Assembly: GCA_019635755.1 (NCBI GenBank)
Contig: JAHBYW010000009.1
Span: 62,001 to 126,000, forward strand
Origin: Rhizobiaceae bacterium
GTDB taxonomy: Bacteria > Pseudomonadota > Alphaproteobacteria > Rhizobiales > Rhizobiaceae
Length of the DNA: 64,000 nt
Direction: 5' to 3'
Under the pieces are notes generated by a model that was not told the origin of the DNA, made no database searches, and saw only the letters and a program-made list of their open reading frames with translations. Positions 7,065 to 13,840 of the stretch are shown in pieces. Positions within the stretch are counted from its first letter, which is position 1; each line of letters begins with the position of its first letter. A program made the position numbers and the translations under genes.

Positions 7065-8042
7065 TTACTGAACCATCAGGCGCTGTTCATCGCGCTTCTC
7101 GGCCCAGGTGCTGGCATCGTACGCCGGCTGGGCGTCGAGCTGCTCCTTCGAGAAGTTCGTGTACAGGTACTTGTTGCCGTTGGCGTCGGTCATGAACGCG
7201 AGCTTGTCGAAGCCGATCGCGACTTCCTTCTCGCCGATGCCGAGGAAGCCACCGACATCGATGATGATCGCGTCGATCTTGTTGTCGGTCGACAGGATCA
7301 CGTCGCCGATCTCACCGACGTTCTCGTCATTGGCGCCGTAGACCGTGGTGCCGACCAGCTCTTCCGCACGGACCTGGTCCGCCGGGAGTTCGGTTAGCGT
7401 CGACTTGTCGATGGCCGCGGTCTCGGTCTCGTCAACGGCCGGAGCCTGCGCCGTCTCTTCAGTCACAGCCGGCGCATCAGCAGCCGGAGCCTGCGCGGTC
7501 TGGTCAGCCGGTGCGGCCGGCTGCTCCTCGACGGGAGCCTGCGCCGTCATGTCGGTGGACGAGTCCACCGGCTGATCGGTCGCAGCGACCGGAGCCGGCG
7601 CGACAGCGTACGGCGCGGCATCGAAGTCAGGCAGCGCCTCGAGCTGCTCGCGGCTCGCATTCACGACGATCCAGCGGTCGCCGTTCTCCTCGGCCCACTC
7701 GAGCGTGGCGTAGTCGACGGCGACGTTCTTCTGGCCGATGCCGAGGAAACCGCCGATGCCGATCACCACGGACGCGACGTTGCCGTCGGCGTCGATGACG
7801 ATGTCGTTGACGCTGCCGATATTCTCGGCTTCGTCGCTGGTGCCGTTGTAGACGGTCTCACCGATGATGTTTGTCGCCAGGAAGCCATCCGCGCGGATCA
7901 CCTCGGGCGCCTGAACGGCCGGATCAGCCGGGGCGGCAGGAGCCGGCACAGGCGCCGGAGCGGGCTGCTCCTGCGCAACGGCGATAGCGCCACCCGAGAG
8001 CAGCGCGGCGACGGCGGTCGTAGCCAAGAGTTTGCGGATCAT
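7065..8042 (-). CDS. Exported protein with two PRC-barrel domains
   Basis: 325 residues with a signal peptide (MIRKLLATTAVAALLSGGAIA, cleavage near AQE), a Pro/Ala-rich stretch, a PRC-barrel near 45-125 (NDIVIDADG, GFLGIGQKNVAV), a long Pro/Ala/Gln linker, and a second PRC-barrel near 235-320 (GDVILSTDN, GFLGIGEKEVAI). The repeated GGFLGIG core shows the domains are internal duplicates. The start at 8042 has AAGGAG seven bases ahead. Rhizobial proteins of this design are periplasmic and often stress-induced. Here a perfect EcfG promoter (8135-8159) lies upstream, so I place it in the general stress regulon. Molecular function is unknown. Confidence 0.85.
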   Translation of the reverse strand: MIRKLLATTAVAALLSGGAIAVAQEQPAPAPVPAPAAPADPAVQAPEVIRADGFLATNIIGETVYNGTSDEAENIGSVNDIVIDADGNVASVVIGIGGFLGIGQKNVAVDYATLEWAEENGDRWIVVNASREQLEALPDFDAAPYAVAPAPVAATDQPVDSSTDMTAQAPVEEQPAAPADQTAQAPAADAPAVTEETAQAPAVDETETAAIDKSTLTELPADQVRAEELVGTTVYGANDENVGEIGDVILSTDNKIDAIIIDVGGFLGIGEKEVAIGFDKLAFMTDANGNKYLYTNFSKEQLDAQPAYDASTWAEKRDEQRLMVQ

Positions 8043-8134
8043 ATATGCTTCTCCTTGTGCATGGATTCCGTGCAGTGCCGCGCCAGGGACGGAACCGTTG
8101 CGGGGGAAGGCCAGGCGCGGCTTCACATTTTCAC

Positions 8135-8159
8135 AACGCGTCGCCGCCGTTCTTGTTCC
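8135..8159 (-). promoter_or_regulatory. EcfG-type promoter for the PRC-barrel gene
   Basis: On the minus strand GGAAC (8159-8155), a 16-bp spacer and CGTT (8138-8135) match the EcfG consensus exactly. The inferred transcript start is about 85 bases before the ATG at 8042. Confidence 0.75.
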
Positions 8160-8227
8160 GCCCGAAACCGTTGAAGCGGGCCGCATTCGGCAGGATTGGT
8201 TCACAGGGCAAAATCAGCGTCGCCGGA

Positions 8228-8253
8228 GGAACGCACGGGCCCGGCTCGGCGTT
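8228..8253 (+). promoter_or_regulatory. EcfG-type promoter for the diacylglycerol-kinase-like gene
   Basis: GGAAC at 8228-8232, a 17-bp spacer, then CGTT at 8250-8253, about 40 bp before the ATG at 8293. It is divergent from the PRC-barrel promoter. Confidence 0.7.
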
Positions 8254-8292
8254 TCGTCGCGCTGGCGCTGAGGGAGCGCCCCGGAGACATCG

Positions 8293-9204
8293 ATGCGATT
8301 TGCCGCAATTCTGAACAAGGACGGCGGCACGCTGAAGACCGCCGATCTCGACGCCCTGACCGAACGGATGCGCACCAGACTGGAAGGCGCGGGCCACGAC
8401 GTGGACATCAAGCTTGTCGACGGCCAAGGGGTTGTGAAGGCCCTTTCAGACGCCGCGGCGAATCCGGACGTCGATGTCGTGTTGGCGGGTGGAGGGGACG
8501 GAACGGTGTCGGCCGCCGTCGGATGCGTGCTGGGAACTGGCAAGGCCCTGGCCGTGCTCCCGGCGGGAACGATGAACCTGTTCGCGCGCAGCCTGGAGAT
8601 ACCCGTCGCAATCGATGCCGCGATCGACGCGTTCGCCGATGGTGAGGTGCGCGAAGTCGACGTTGCCACAGCGAACGGCAAGCCGTTCGTGCATCAGTTC
8701 TCCATAGGCATGCATGCCAAGATGGTGCATCTGCGCGACAAGATGGAATTCGCGTCGCGTCTTGGAAAAATGCGCGCGTCAGTGAAAGCCACGTATTTCA
8801 CGTTCCTCAACCCGCCCTCGCTCGACGTGGCGCTGGATCTTGACGGCCGCGAGGTTCGTCAGCGGGTCACGGCGGTCGGCGTAACGAACAACCTTCTGAA
8901 GGAGGGGGCACTTCCCTTCGCGGCGAAGCCGGATGGCGGCGTCCTCGGCGTCTATGTGACCCAGGCCCGCAGGCGCCCGGAATTGCTGAGTTTCTTCCTG
9001 AACCTTCTGCGCCGCCGGTGGCGGCACAATCCTCACGTGGACGTCTTCGAAGCGAAGCAGGTGACGCTGACTGTCTTGGCGGACTCCGGCCGTCAGCGCT
9101 CTGTCATGGATGGCGAACTCTCAGCTCTCGAGAAGCGCACCGTGATCGAGATCCGGCCTCGGGGATTGAAGGTCTGGGCGCCGAAGCGCACGCCGCAAGG
9201 TTGA
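8293..9204 (+). CDS. Diacylglycerol kinase catalytic-domain protein (DagK/YegS-like lipid kinase)
   Basis: 303 residues of the DAGK_cat/LCB5 family. The nucleotide-binding motif GGGDGTVSAA is near residues 66-75, followed by AVLPAGTMNLFARSL, the second conserved block, and a C-terminal substrate-side domain containing DGELSAL. Members phosphorylate diacylglycerol, ceramide-like or related lipids at the inner membrane face. The start ATG at 8293 follows an EcfG promoter with a leader of about 33 bases, so it is likely induced in the general stress response. The exact lipid substrate cannot be read from the sequence. Confidence 0.85.
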   Translation: MRFAAILNKDGGTLKTADLDALTERMRTRLEGAGHDVDIKLVDGQGVVKALSDAAANPDVDVVLAGGGDGTVSAAVGCVLGTGKALAVLPAGTMNLFARSLEIPVAIDAAIDAFADGEVREVDVATANGKPFVHQFSIGMHAKMVHLRDKMEFASRLGKMRASVKATYFTFLNPPSLDVALDLDGREVRQRVTAVGVTNNLLKEGALPFAAKPDGGVLGVYVTQARRRPELLSFFLNLLRRRWRHNPHVDVFEAKQVTLTVLADSGRQRSVMDGELSALEKRTVIEIRPRGLKVWAPKRTPQG

Positions 9205-9221
9205 TATGCGGGGTCGGCGCG

Positions 9222-9398
9222 TCAGCCAGCGGGCGCCGTCGTCTGAGTGTCGACCTGTTCGGGCGCGATGACCATCCCGTAGATCTCCACGGCGCCCCAC
9301 ACGACGATGGCCAGCAGCAGCCCCGCGATAAGGATCGTGAGGACGTTGCTGCCGATCCCCCCCTGTCGGGCCTTTTCACCTGGTACGATCTTGGTCAT
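9222..9398 (-). CDS. Small single-pass membrane protein
   Basis: About 58 residues: a short charged N terminus (MTKIVPGEKARQ), one hydrophobic helix (NVLTILIAGLLLAIVVWGAVEIYGMVI) and a short C-terminal tail. I start it at 9398 because GGGG lies eight bases ahead; the ATG at 9404 is too close to that site. It has no recognised domain. An imperfect EcfG promoter lies upstream and its neighbours belong to the stress regulon, so a stress-related membrane role is possible. It converges on the lipid kinase gene. Confidence 0.6.
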   Translation of the reverse strand: MTKIVPGEKARQGGIGSNVLTILIAGLLLAIVVWGAVEIYGMVIAPEQVDTQTTAPAG

Positions 9399-9432
9399 CT
9401 GCATACCCCGTCATGTGTGCACGTGTCGGGAG

Positions 9433-9457
9433 AATGCAGGGCCGGGCTGGAGGTTCC
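9433..9457 (-). promoter_or_regulatory. Imperfect EcfG-type promoter
   Basis: Minus strand GGAAC (9457-9453), 16-bp spacer, CATT (9436-9433). It has one mismatch from CGTT. It lies about 35 bp upstream of the small membrane protein start. Confidence 0.4.
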
Positions 9458-9491
9458 GTGGATGGGTGCCGCTGCGGGGTGGCCGAGGCCA

Positions 9492-9938
9492 CTACACAGG
9501 CGGGTCGCCACCCGGCTTGCCACGGCTGTTCTCGCGGTAGACCGCATAGGCAGCGGCGGCAATGACCGGCAGGAGCACACCCAGGCCGCCCTTCGCGCGC
9601 ATCAGAACCGGAAGCAGAGTGACCGCGGCCGCTCCGGCGACGGTTGCCACGTCGACACTGCGCTGCTTGGCGGCGAGTGTCGCTCGACGCCGGCGGCCGA
9701 TCGCGTGGGCAGCCATCACGAGACCGGCAAGCAGGATGAAGCCCACCCCGAAGCCGAGTGACGCCTCGACGCTGCCCCAGCGGCGCGCCGCCAGAGTGTA
9801 TGCGGCGCCGATGAGAAAACCGAGGCCTGTCAGGCCGAAAATCACGGCGAAAAGGTAGGCGACAACGGCGCCCCGCGCGCGGCGGATGGCACCAAAGAAC
9901 TCGCCGGACGCGACGGCGGCGATGAGCGGTCCGAGCAT
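9492..9938 (-). CDS. Holin-X-like/phage-holin-family integral membrane protein
   Basis: 148 residues with two hydrophobic helices near 28-50 (VVAYLFAVIFGLTGLGFLIG) and 60-82, a basic segment (GRRRRATLAAK), and a weaker hydrophobic hairpin at 100-130. This layout resembles the Holin-X/phage holin 3_6 family, which in bacteria is usually a chromosomal envelope protein, not a lysis holin. It follows the DUF883 gene with an 18-bp gap and is probably transcribed from that gene's EcfG promoter. No phage genes are nearby. Confidence 0.6.
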   Translation of the reverse strand: MLGPLIAAVASGEFFGAIRRARGAVVAYLFAVIFGLTGLGFLIGAAYTLAARRWGSVEASLGFGVGFILLAGLVMAAHAIGRRRRATLAAKQRSVDVATVAGAAAVTLLPVLMRAKGGLGVLLPVIAAAAYAVYRENSRGKPGGDPPV

Positions 9939-9956
9939 CCGGCGACGTCCGGACGG

Positions 9957-10277
9957 TTAGCGCCGGCTGAGCAGGGCGAACAGGAAGCCGACGCCCGCGG
10001 CAATCGCCAGCGACGTCACCGGCTTCTCGCGTACGGTGGCGGTGAGCTGCGCCTCCATGTCCGACGCATTGCCGCGGAGGTTTTCGATCGCCGCCTCGCC
10101 CTGGGCGCGCAACTGGCTGACGCCCTCGGTCGCCGCCCGGCGGGCCGTCCCGTAGGACTTCTCGCCGACGGTCTGCATCTGTTTGGCGAGCTTGGCGATC
10201 TCCGCCTTCAACTGCTCGATCTCGTCCTCGAGATCCTGCGGCGAGCGCGGTTCCTTGTCCGGTTTGGCGGTGGCCAT
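9957..10277 (-). CDS. DUF883/ElaB-YqjD-like membrane-anchored protein
   Basis: 106 residues: an N-terminal acidic/basic coiled-coil region (LEDEIEQLKAEIAKLAKQMQ), amphipathic middle with RAATEGVSQLRAQGEAAIENL, and a single C-terminal transmembrane helix (PVTSLAIAAGVGFLFALLSRR). This is the layout of ElaB/YqjD/DUF883 proteins, C-tail-anchored inner-membrane proteins of stationary phase, some of which bind ribosomes. The start at 10277 is fixed by AAGGAG seven bases ahead. A perfect EcfG promoter lies about 33 bp upstream, consistent with stress induction. Confidence 0.8.
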   Translation of the reverse strand: MATAKPDKEPRSPQDLEDEIEQLKAEIAKLAKQMQTVGEKSYGTARRAATEGVSQLRAQGEAAIENLRGNASDMEAQLTATVREKPVTSLAIAAGVGFLFALLSRR

Positions 10278-10309
10278 GTCGTACTCCTTGGCGATCGGGG
10301 ATCGACCAG

Positions 10310-10334
10310 AACGCTTCTCGGCATATGCGGTTCC
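10310..10334 (-). promoter_or_regulatory. EcfG-type promoter for the DUF883-holin operon
   Basis: Minus strand GGAAC (10334-10330), 16-bp spacer, CGTT (10313-10310). Both hexamer-equivalents match the consensus exactly. Confidence 0.75.
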
Positions 10335-10367
10335 TCTGCAGCGGCCGAGATGGCTGTCGTGGGGTTG

Positions 10368-10393
10368 GGAACCTGCCCGCATGAAAGTGCGTT
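10368..10393 (+). promoter_or_regulatory. EcfG-type promoter for the AI-2E family transporter
   Basis: GGAAC 10368-10372, 17-bp spacer, CGTT 10390-10393. It overlaps an in-frame ATG at 10381, which argues that translation starts downstream at 10453. Confidence 0.7.
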
Positions 10394-10452
10394 TCCGCCG
10401 ACGAGTCCAGCCGGATTCGTCCGTCCGGCCTCACCTCACCAGCGGAAACATC

Positions 10453-11586
10453 ATGTCGAATCGTGCCCTGGCGAGAGCCCCGGTCGTCAGGCTCCCGCCG
10501 AAATCCAATGTAGAACTCATCCTTCTGCGCGGCGCACAGGTCGCGATGATCGTGGTCGGGTTCGTGGCAATCGTCTTTGCACTCGAAGCCGGCGAATTCA
10601 TTCTCGCGCCGGTCGGCACGGGCATCGTCATCGGCCTGATGCTGGGTCCTGTCGCGACACGCGTGGAGCGGTGGGGCGTCCGGCCGGGACTGTCCGCTGC
10701 CCTGGTGGCCATGCTGTTCATCTGCGCCATAACAGCCTTTGCCGTAGCGATCGCCACGCCGCTGAGCGTTTGGGTCGGACGGCTTCCGCAGATATGGACG
10801 GAACTCCAGGGACAGCTCTCGCAATGGCGCGAGCCGCTGGAGGCGATCCGAACAGCCCGCGAGGAAATCCGCGGCATCACGGGCGGCAGCGACCTGTCCG
10901 TCGCCGTCGAGGACGGTTCGGCCGTCGAAAGCATGGCGGCGCTGGCGCCCGCGCTGATCGGACAGATCGTGCTGTTCTTCGCGACGCTCTATTTCTTCGT
11001 CGCCACCCGTCACCAGACGCGCCTCGCGGTCCTCAAGCTCTGCTTCGACCGCCGGCTGCGCTGGCGCGTCGCCCATATCTTCCGGGACGTGGAGCGGCTG
11101 GTCTCGCGCTACCTGCTGTCGATCACGGTGATCAACATCGCCGAGGGCATCGCCGTCGGACTTGGGCTCTGGGCGATCGGTGTCCCGTCACCGATGCTGT
11201 GGGGTGCCCTGGCCGCATTGTCCAACTTCGTTGTCTTCGTCGGCCCGCTGGTAATGACCATCGTGCTGTTCGCCGTCGGGCTCTCCGAATTCGACACACT
11301 GGCGGGCAGCCTTCTGCCGCCGCTCATCTACCAGGCGATCAACCTCCTGGAATCGCAGTTCGTCACCCCGCTCGTTATCGGCCACACGATGACGCTGAAC
11401 CCGTTCATCGTCATCCTCGCGCTCGCGTTCTGGATCTGGTTGTGGGGCGCGCTTGGCGGCTTCGTCGCCATACCGGCGCTCCTCATCACCTTCGCGGTCA
11501 TCCGGAACATCGTTCCGAACACCGGCTGGACGATCGAAGAAAGGGCAGTGCCGGCAAAGGGCTATCCTAGACGAAAGGCCGCCTGA
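10453..11586 (+). CDS. AI-2E family transporter (PerM-like permease)
   Basis: 377 residues with the PerM/AI-2E exporter layout: two N-terminal helix pairs (residues about 25-90), a soluble amphipathic loop, then five to six helices ending in the conserved segment NPFIVILALAFWIWLWGALGGFVAIPAL. The family covers flux of autoinducer-2, sodium or other small solutes; the substrate here is unknown. In-frame starts at 10183 and 10381 lie before or inside the EcfG promoter, so 10453 is preferred. Its last 20 bases overlap the convergent Crp-family gene. Confidence 0.82.
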   Translation: MSNRALARAPVVRLPPKSNVELILLRGAQVAMIVVGFVAIVFALEAGEFILAPVGTGIVIGLMLGPVATRVERWGVRPGLSAALVAMLFICAITAFAVAIATPLSVWVGRLPQIWTELQGQLSQWREPLEAIRTAREEIRGITGGSDLSVAVEDGSAVESMAALAPALIGQIVLFFATLYFFVATRHQTRLAVLKLCFDRRLRWRVAHIFRDVERLVSRYLLSITVINIAEGIAVGLGLWAIGVPSPMLWGALAALSNFVVFVGPLVMTIVLFAVGLSEFDTLAGSLLPPLIYQAINLLESQFVTPLVIGHTMTLNPFIVILALAFWIWLWGALGGFVAIPALLITFAVIRNIVPNTGWTIEERAVPAKGYPRRKAA

Positions 11587-12325
11587 CGTCCTTGTGGCCG
11601 TCCCAGCCGCTGGTGTCGAGCAAGCCTTCCACGTCGAGCACTTCGCAGCCGCCGTCGCGCCACGCGATCATCCGCCGCTCCGTCAGCCGCTTCAGCGTCT
11701 TGTTGGTGTGGACAAGCGACAGCCCCAGCGTGTCGGCGATGTGCTGCTGGGTGATCGGGATCTCGACCGGCTTCGTCCCGTTGAGCCCGACATTCTTGGC
11801 GCGCATCGAGATGAACGAGATGAGATAGGCGGCGCGCTCGAGCGCGGTCCGCCGCCCGACGCTCAGCAGATTCTCGTCGAGCATCTGCTCCTCGCGTGCC
11901 GCCAGCCAAGTGATGTCATAGGCGAGCTTCGGCTGCTGCCTGTAGAGCAGCGGCAGTTCGTCACGCTCGAAGACGCAGAGCAGCATCGGCGAGAGCGCCT
12001 CGACCGAATGCTGCATCTCCCCCATCACACTGGCCTGCAGGCCGATCAGGTCGCCGGGCATGACGTAGTTGAGGATTTGCCGGCGTCCGTCGGCGAGCAG
12101 CTTGTAGCGAAAGGCCCAGCCCGAGAGGACCGTATAGAGATGGGCGCTGTGGCTGCCTTCGACCAGAACGCTCGCGCCCTTTTCCACCCCGAGTTCGCCC
12201 TTCTTGAAGCGGCTGACGAAGCCGAGTTCTTGCTTTTCGAAATCGCGAAATGCCGGCAGGGCGCGCAGCGGACACTGCTCGCAAGGGTATTGACGGGTCA
12301 GAAAGGAGCGTCCGCCTGGAGGCAA
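11567..12325 (-). CDS. Crp/Fnr-family transcriptional regulator
   Basis: 252 residues: an N-terminal segment with a C-x2-C pair (PCEQCPLR), a cyclic-nucleotide-binding beta-roll (about 40-140; GASVLVEGSHS, MPGDLIGLQ), a long dimerisation helix and a C-terminal winged helix with ITQQHIADTLGLSLVHTNKTLKRL. Only two N-terminal cysteines are close together, so a full Fnr iron-sulfur cluster is unlikely. The best start is a TTG at 12325 with GGAAG ahead, consistent with the EcfG promoter 23 bases further upstream. Its 3' end overlaps the convergent AI-2E transporter gene by 20 bp. Confidence 0.82.
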   Translation of the reverse strand: MPPGGRSFLTRQYPCEQCPLRALPAFRDFEKQELGFVSRFKKGELGVEKGASVLVEGSHSAHLYTVLSGWAFRYKLLADGRRQILNYVMPGDLIGLQASVMGEMQHSVEALSPMLLCVFERDELPLLYRQQPKLAYDITWLAAREEQMLDENLLSVGRRTALERAAYLISFISMRAKNVGLNGTKPVEIPITQQHIADTLGLSLVHTNKTLKRLTERRMIAWRDGGCEVLDVEGLLDTSGWDGHKDVRRPFV

Positions 12326-12354
12326 CGGGAGACTTCCGCAGCTGGTCGGTCGAA

Positions 12355-12379
12355 AACGCCGTGTGGCCGGCGCGGTTCC
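12355..12379 (-). promoter_or_regulatory. EcfG-type promoter for the Crp-family regulator
   Basis: Minus strand GGAAC (12379-12375), 16-bp spacer, CGTT (12358-12355). The implied leader is about 23 bases, which supports the unusual TTG start of the regulator. Confidence 0.7.
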
Positions 12380-12505
12380 ACTATGTCTTATTTAAATGAC
12401 ACGCTGTGCGGAGACTGCCATTGGGGGGCTGGGATCGGCGGAGGGCGTTTGCCTCCAAAGCATCGCCGACCTCATCCAACCAGCCTCTAACGGAGAACGC
12501 CTTAC

Positions 12506-12886
12506 GTGGCCACCGGGAGTCTTTCTGGTCTGCACGTGCTCGTCCTGGAGGACGAGGTGCTGATTGCCATGGAGGTAGAGCAGGTGTGCCTCGACCACGG
12601 CGCGGAACGCGTGGTCGTACATCGGTCCATTGCCGAGCTGGACGACGCGATCTGGAGCCAGGACTTCGACGTCGCGGTAATCGACCTGATGCTTGCCGGC
12701 CAGTCGACTTTGCCTTTCGCCCGGCAGTTGCAGGATCGTGGCACGCCGTTCGTCTTCGCGTCGGGTTACAGCGACCTCGACAGTCTGGGCGCCGAGTTCC
12801 CGGGCGTTGTGGTGGTCGGCAAACCCTACTCCGACACCGCTCTCATCGCCGCGATTCGCACTGCCGCGGGTCGGTCAGGCGGCTGA
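12506..12886 (+). CDS. Single-domain response regulator, FAT-GUY-like
   Basis: 126 residues forming only a receiver domain: acidic pair in LVLEDEVLIA near residues 15-16, phospho-acceptor aspartate in VAVIDLMLAG, PFVFASGYSD and the conserved lysine in VGKPYS. The FASGY stretch after beta-4 matches the F-A-T-G-Y/U signature of FAT GUY receivers (Thr to Ser here), several of which (SdrG of Sphingomonas, MrrA of Caulobacter) feed into the general stress pathway. It starts with GTG at 12506, preceded by CGGAGAA. It converges on ecfG with a 12-bp overlap, and the location supports a phosphotransfer role towards PhyR. Confidence 0.82.
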   Translation: MATGSLSGLHVLVLEDEVLIAMEVEQVCLDHGAERVVVHRSIAELDDAIWSQDFDVAVIDLMLAGQSTLPFARQLQDRGTPFVFASGYSDLDSLGAEFPGVVVVGKPYSDTALIAAIRTAAGRSGG

Positions 12887-13417
12887 CGACCCCATCACCT
12901 GCGTTGCGATCGAGTCGGGACCGTAGTCCCCCTCGCCCGAAATGTGCAGGATTTCCTGGAGCTTGGTACGTGCGCGATTGACCCGGCTCTTGATGGTGCC
13001 GACCGCGCAGCCGCAGATTTCGGCCGCCTCCTCGTAGGAGAACCCTGACGCGCCGATCAGGATGATCGCCTCGCGCTGGTCCTCCGGAAGAATTTCCAGC
13101 GCAGCCTTGAAGTCCTTCAGATCAAGCGCGCCGTGCTGGCTGGGATGAACCGCCAGGCGCCCGGTCATGATGCCGTCGCTGTCCTGCACCTCGCGCCCGC
13201 GCTTGCGCATCTGGGAATAGAATTCGTTGCGCAGGATCGTGAACAGCCATGCCTTGAGGTTGGTACCCGGCTGGAAGCTTGACTGTTTGTCCCATGCCTT
13301 GACCAGCGTCTCCTGCACCAGATCGTCCGCCTTGTCCGCATTCTGCGCGAGCGACATCGCGAAGGCACGGAGGCTCGGGATCGCCGCCAGCAACCCGCCC
13401 TTGAACTCCGAGGACAT
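12875..13417 (-). CDS. ecfG: General stress response sigma factor EcfG
   Basis: 180 residues of the ECF sigma family: region 2 with DLVQETLVKAWDKQSSFQPG and the NLKAWLFTILRN motif (residues about 30-65), a linker, and region 4 with LPEDQREAIILIGASGFSYEEAAEICGCAVGTIKSRVNRAR (about 110-150, quoted in overlapping parts only by position). This is the EcfG/RpoE2 type that transcribes GGAAC-N16/17-CGTT promoters. It follows nepR by three bases in the same transcript, is divergent from phyR, and overlaps the convergent receiver gene by 12 bp. Confidence 0.95.
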   Translation of the reverse strand: MSSEFKGGLLAAIPSLRAFAMSLAQNADKADDLVQETLVKAWDKQSSFQPGTNLKAWLFTILRNEFYSQMRKRGREVQDSDGIMTGRLAVHPSQHGALDLKDFKAALEILPEDQREAIILIGASGFSYEEAAEICGCAVGTIKSRVNRARTKLQEILHISGEGDYGPDSIATQVMGSSAA

Positions 13418-13420
13418 TGC

Positions 13421-13639
13421 TTAGTCCCCCTTTTCCGAAGGGTGCTTGCCGCTTTCCGCCGCGGCGAGCTGCGAGAGCAGTTCCTCGAATCGATCCGGAA
13501 CGTCCGTCACCACCAATCCGTTGTAATATTCCTTGAGCTTTCGTCCGATCTCGGAGTTCGGCCCGAGTGGGTCAGCCGCCCCCTCACGCTTGGGTTTGAA
13601 CCCGCGCCCGCCCGGTAAGTTCTTCATATCTTGACTCAT
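13421..13639 (-). CDS. nepR: Anti-sigma factor NepR
   Basis: 72 residues with a disordered basic N terminus and the NepR core: IGRKLKEYYNGLVVTDVPDRF (helix 1 into helix 2), EELLSQLAA. NepR binds and blocks EcfG until phosphorylated PhyR captures it through its sigma-like domain. It is the first gene of the nepR-ecfG operon, with a perfect EcfG promoter about 70 bp upstream, so the sigma factor activates its own transcription together with its inhibitor. Confidence 0.95.
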   Translation of the reverse strand: MSQDMKNLPGGRGFKPKREGAADPLGPNSEIGRKLKEYYNGLVVTDVPDRFEELLSQLAAAESGKHPSEKGD

Positions 13640-13707
13640 TCAGCCCACTTGGACCGCCCCGCCTGCCCGGCGCAACGGCCATTGATTATCGCCCATCTCC
13701 GGCTATC

Positions 13708-13732
13708 AACGCGACCATCGACGAAAGGTTCC
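13708..13732 (-). promoter_or_regulatory. EcfG-type promoter of nepR-ecfG
   Basis: Minus strand GGAAC (13732-13728), 16-bp spacer, CGTT (13711-13708). It is back to back with the phyR promoter, the two GGAAC elements being nine bp apart. Confidence 0.85.
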
Positions 13733-13741
13733 AAAGATTGT

Positions 13742-13766
13742 GGAACTTTTCCGAAGATGCCGCGTT
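13742..13766 (+). promoter_or_regulatory. EcfG-type promoter of phyR
   Basis: GGAAC 13742-13746, 16-bp spacer, CGTT 13763-13766, giving a leader of about 68 bases before the phyR ATG at 13841. Confidence 0.85.
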
Positions 13767-13840
13767 CTGTGCCGGATCATCTGCGTTTCGACGCTTTCCA
13801 CCAGATTCTCGCACTACGTCACTGAGGGAGACGGCCCACC

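Noticed and set aside
9492-9938. Holin-like protein as sign of a prophage
   Set aside because: No other phage gene is near, and the gene is coupled to a DUF883 gene under a stress promoter.
10183-10452. Upstream in-frame start for the AI-2E transporter
   Set aside because: This part overlaps the divergent DUF883 gene and contains the EcfG promoter; the extension is not membrane-like.
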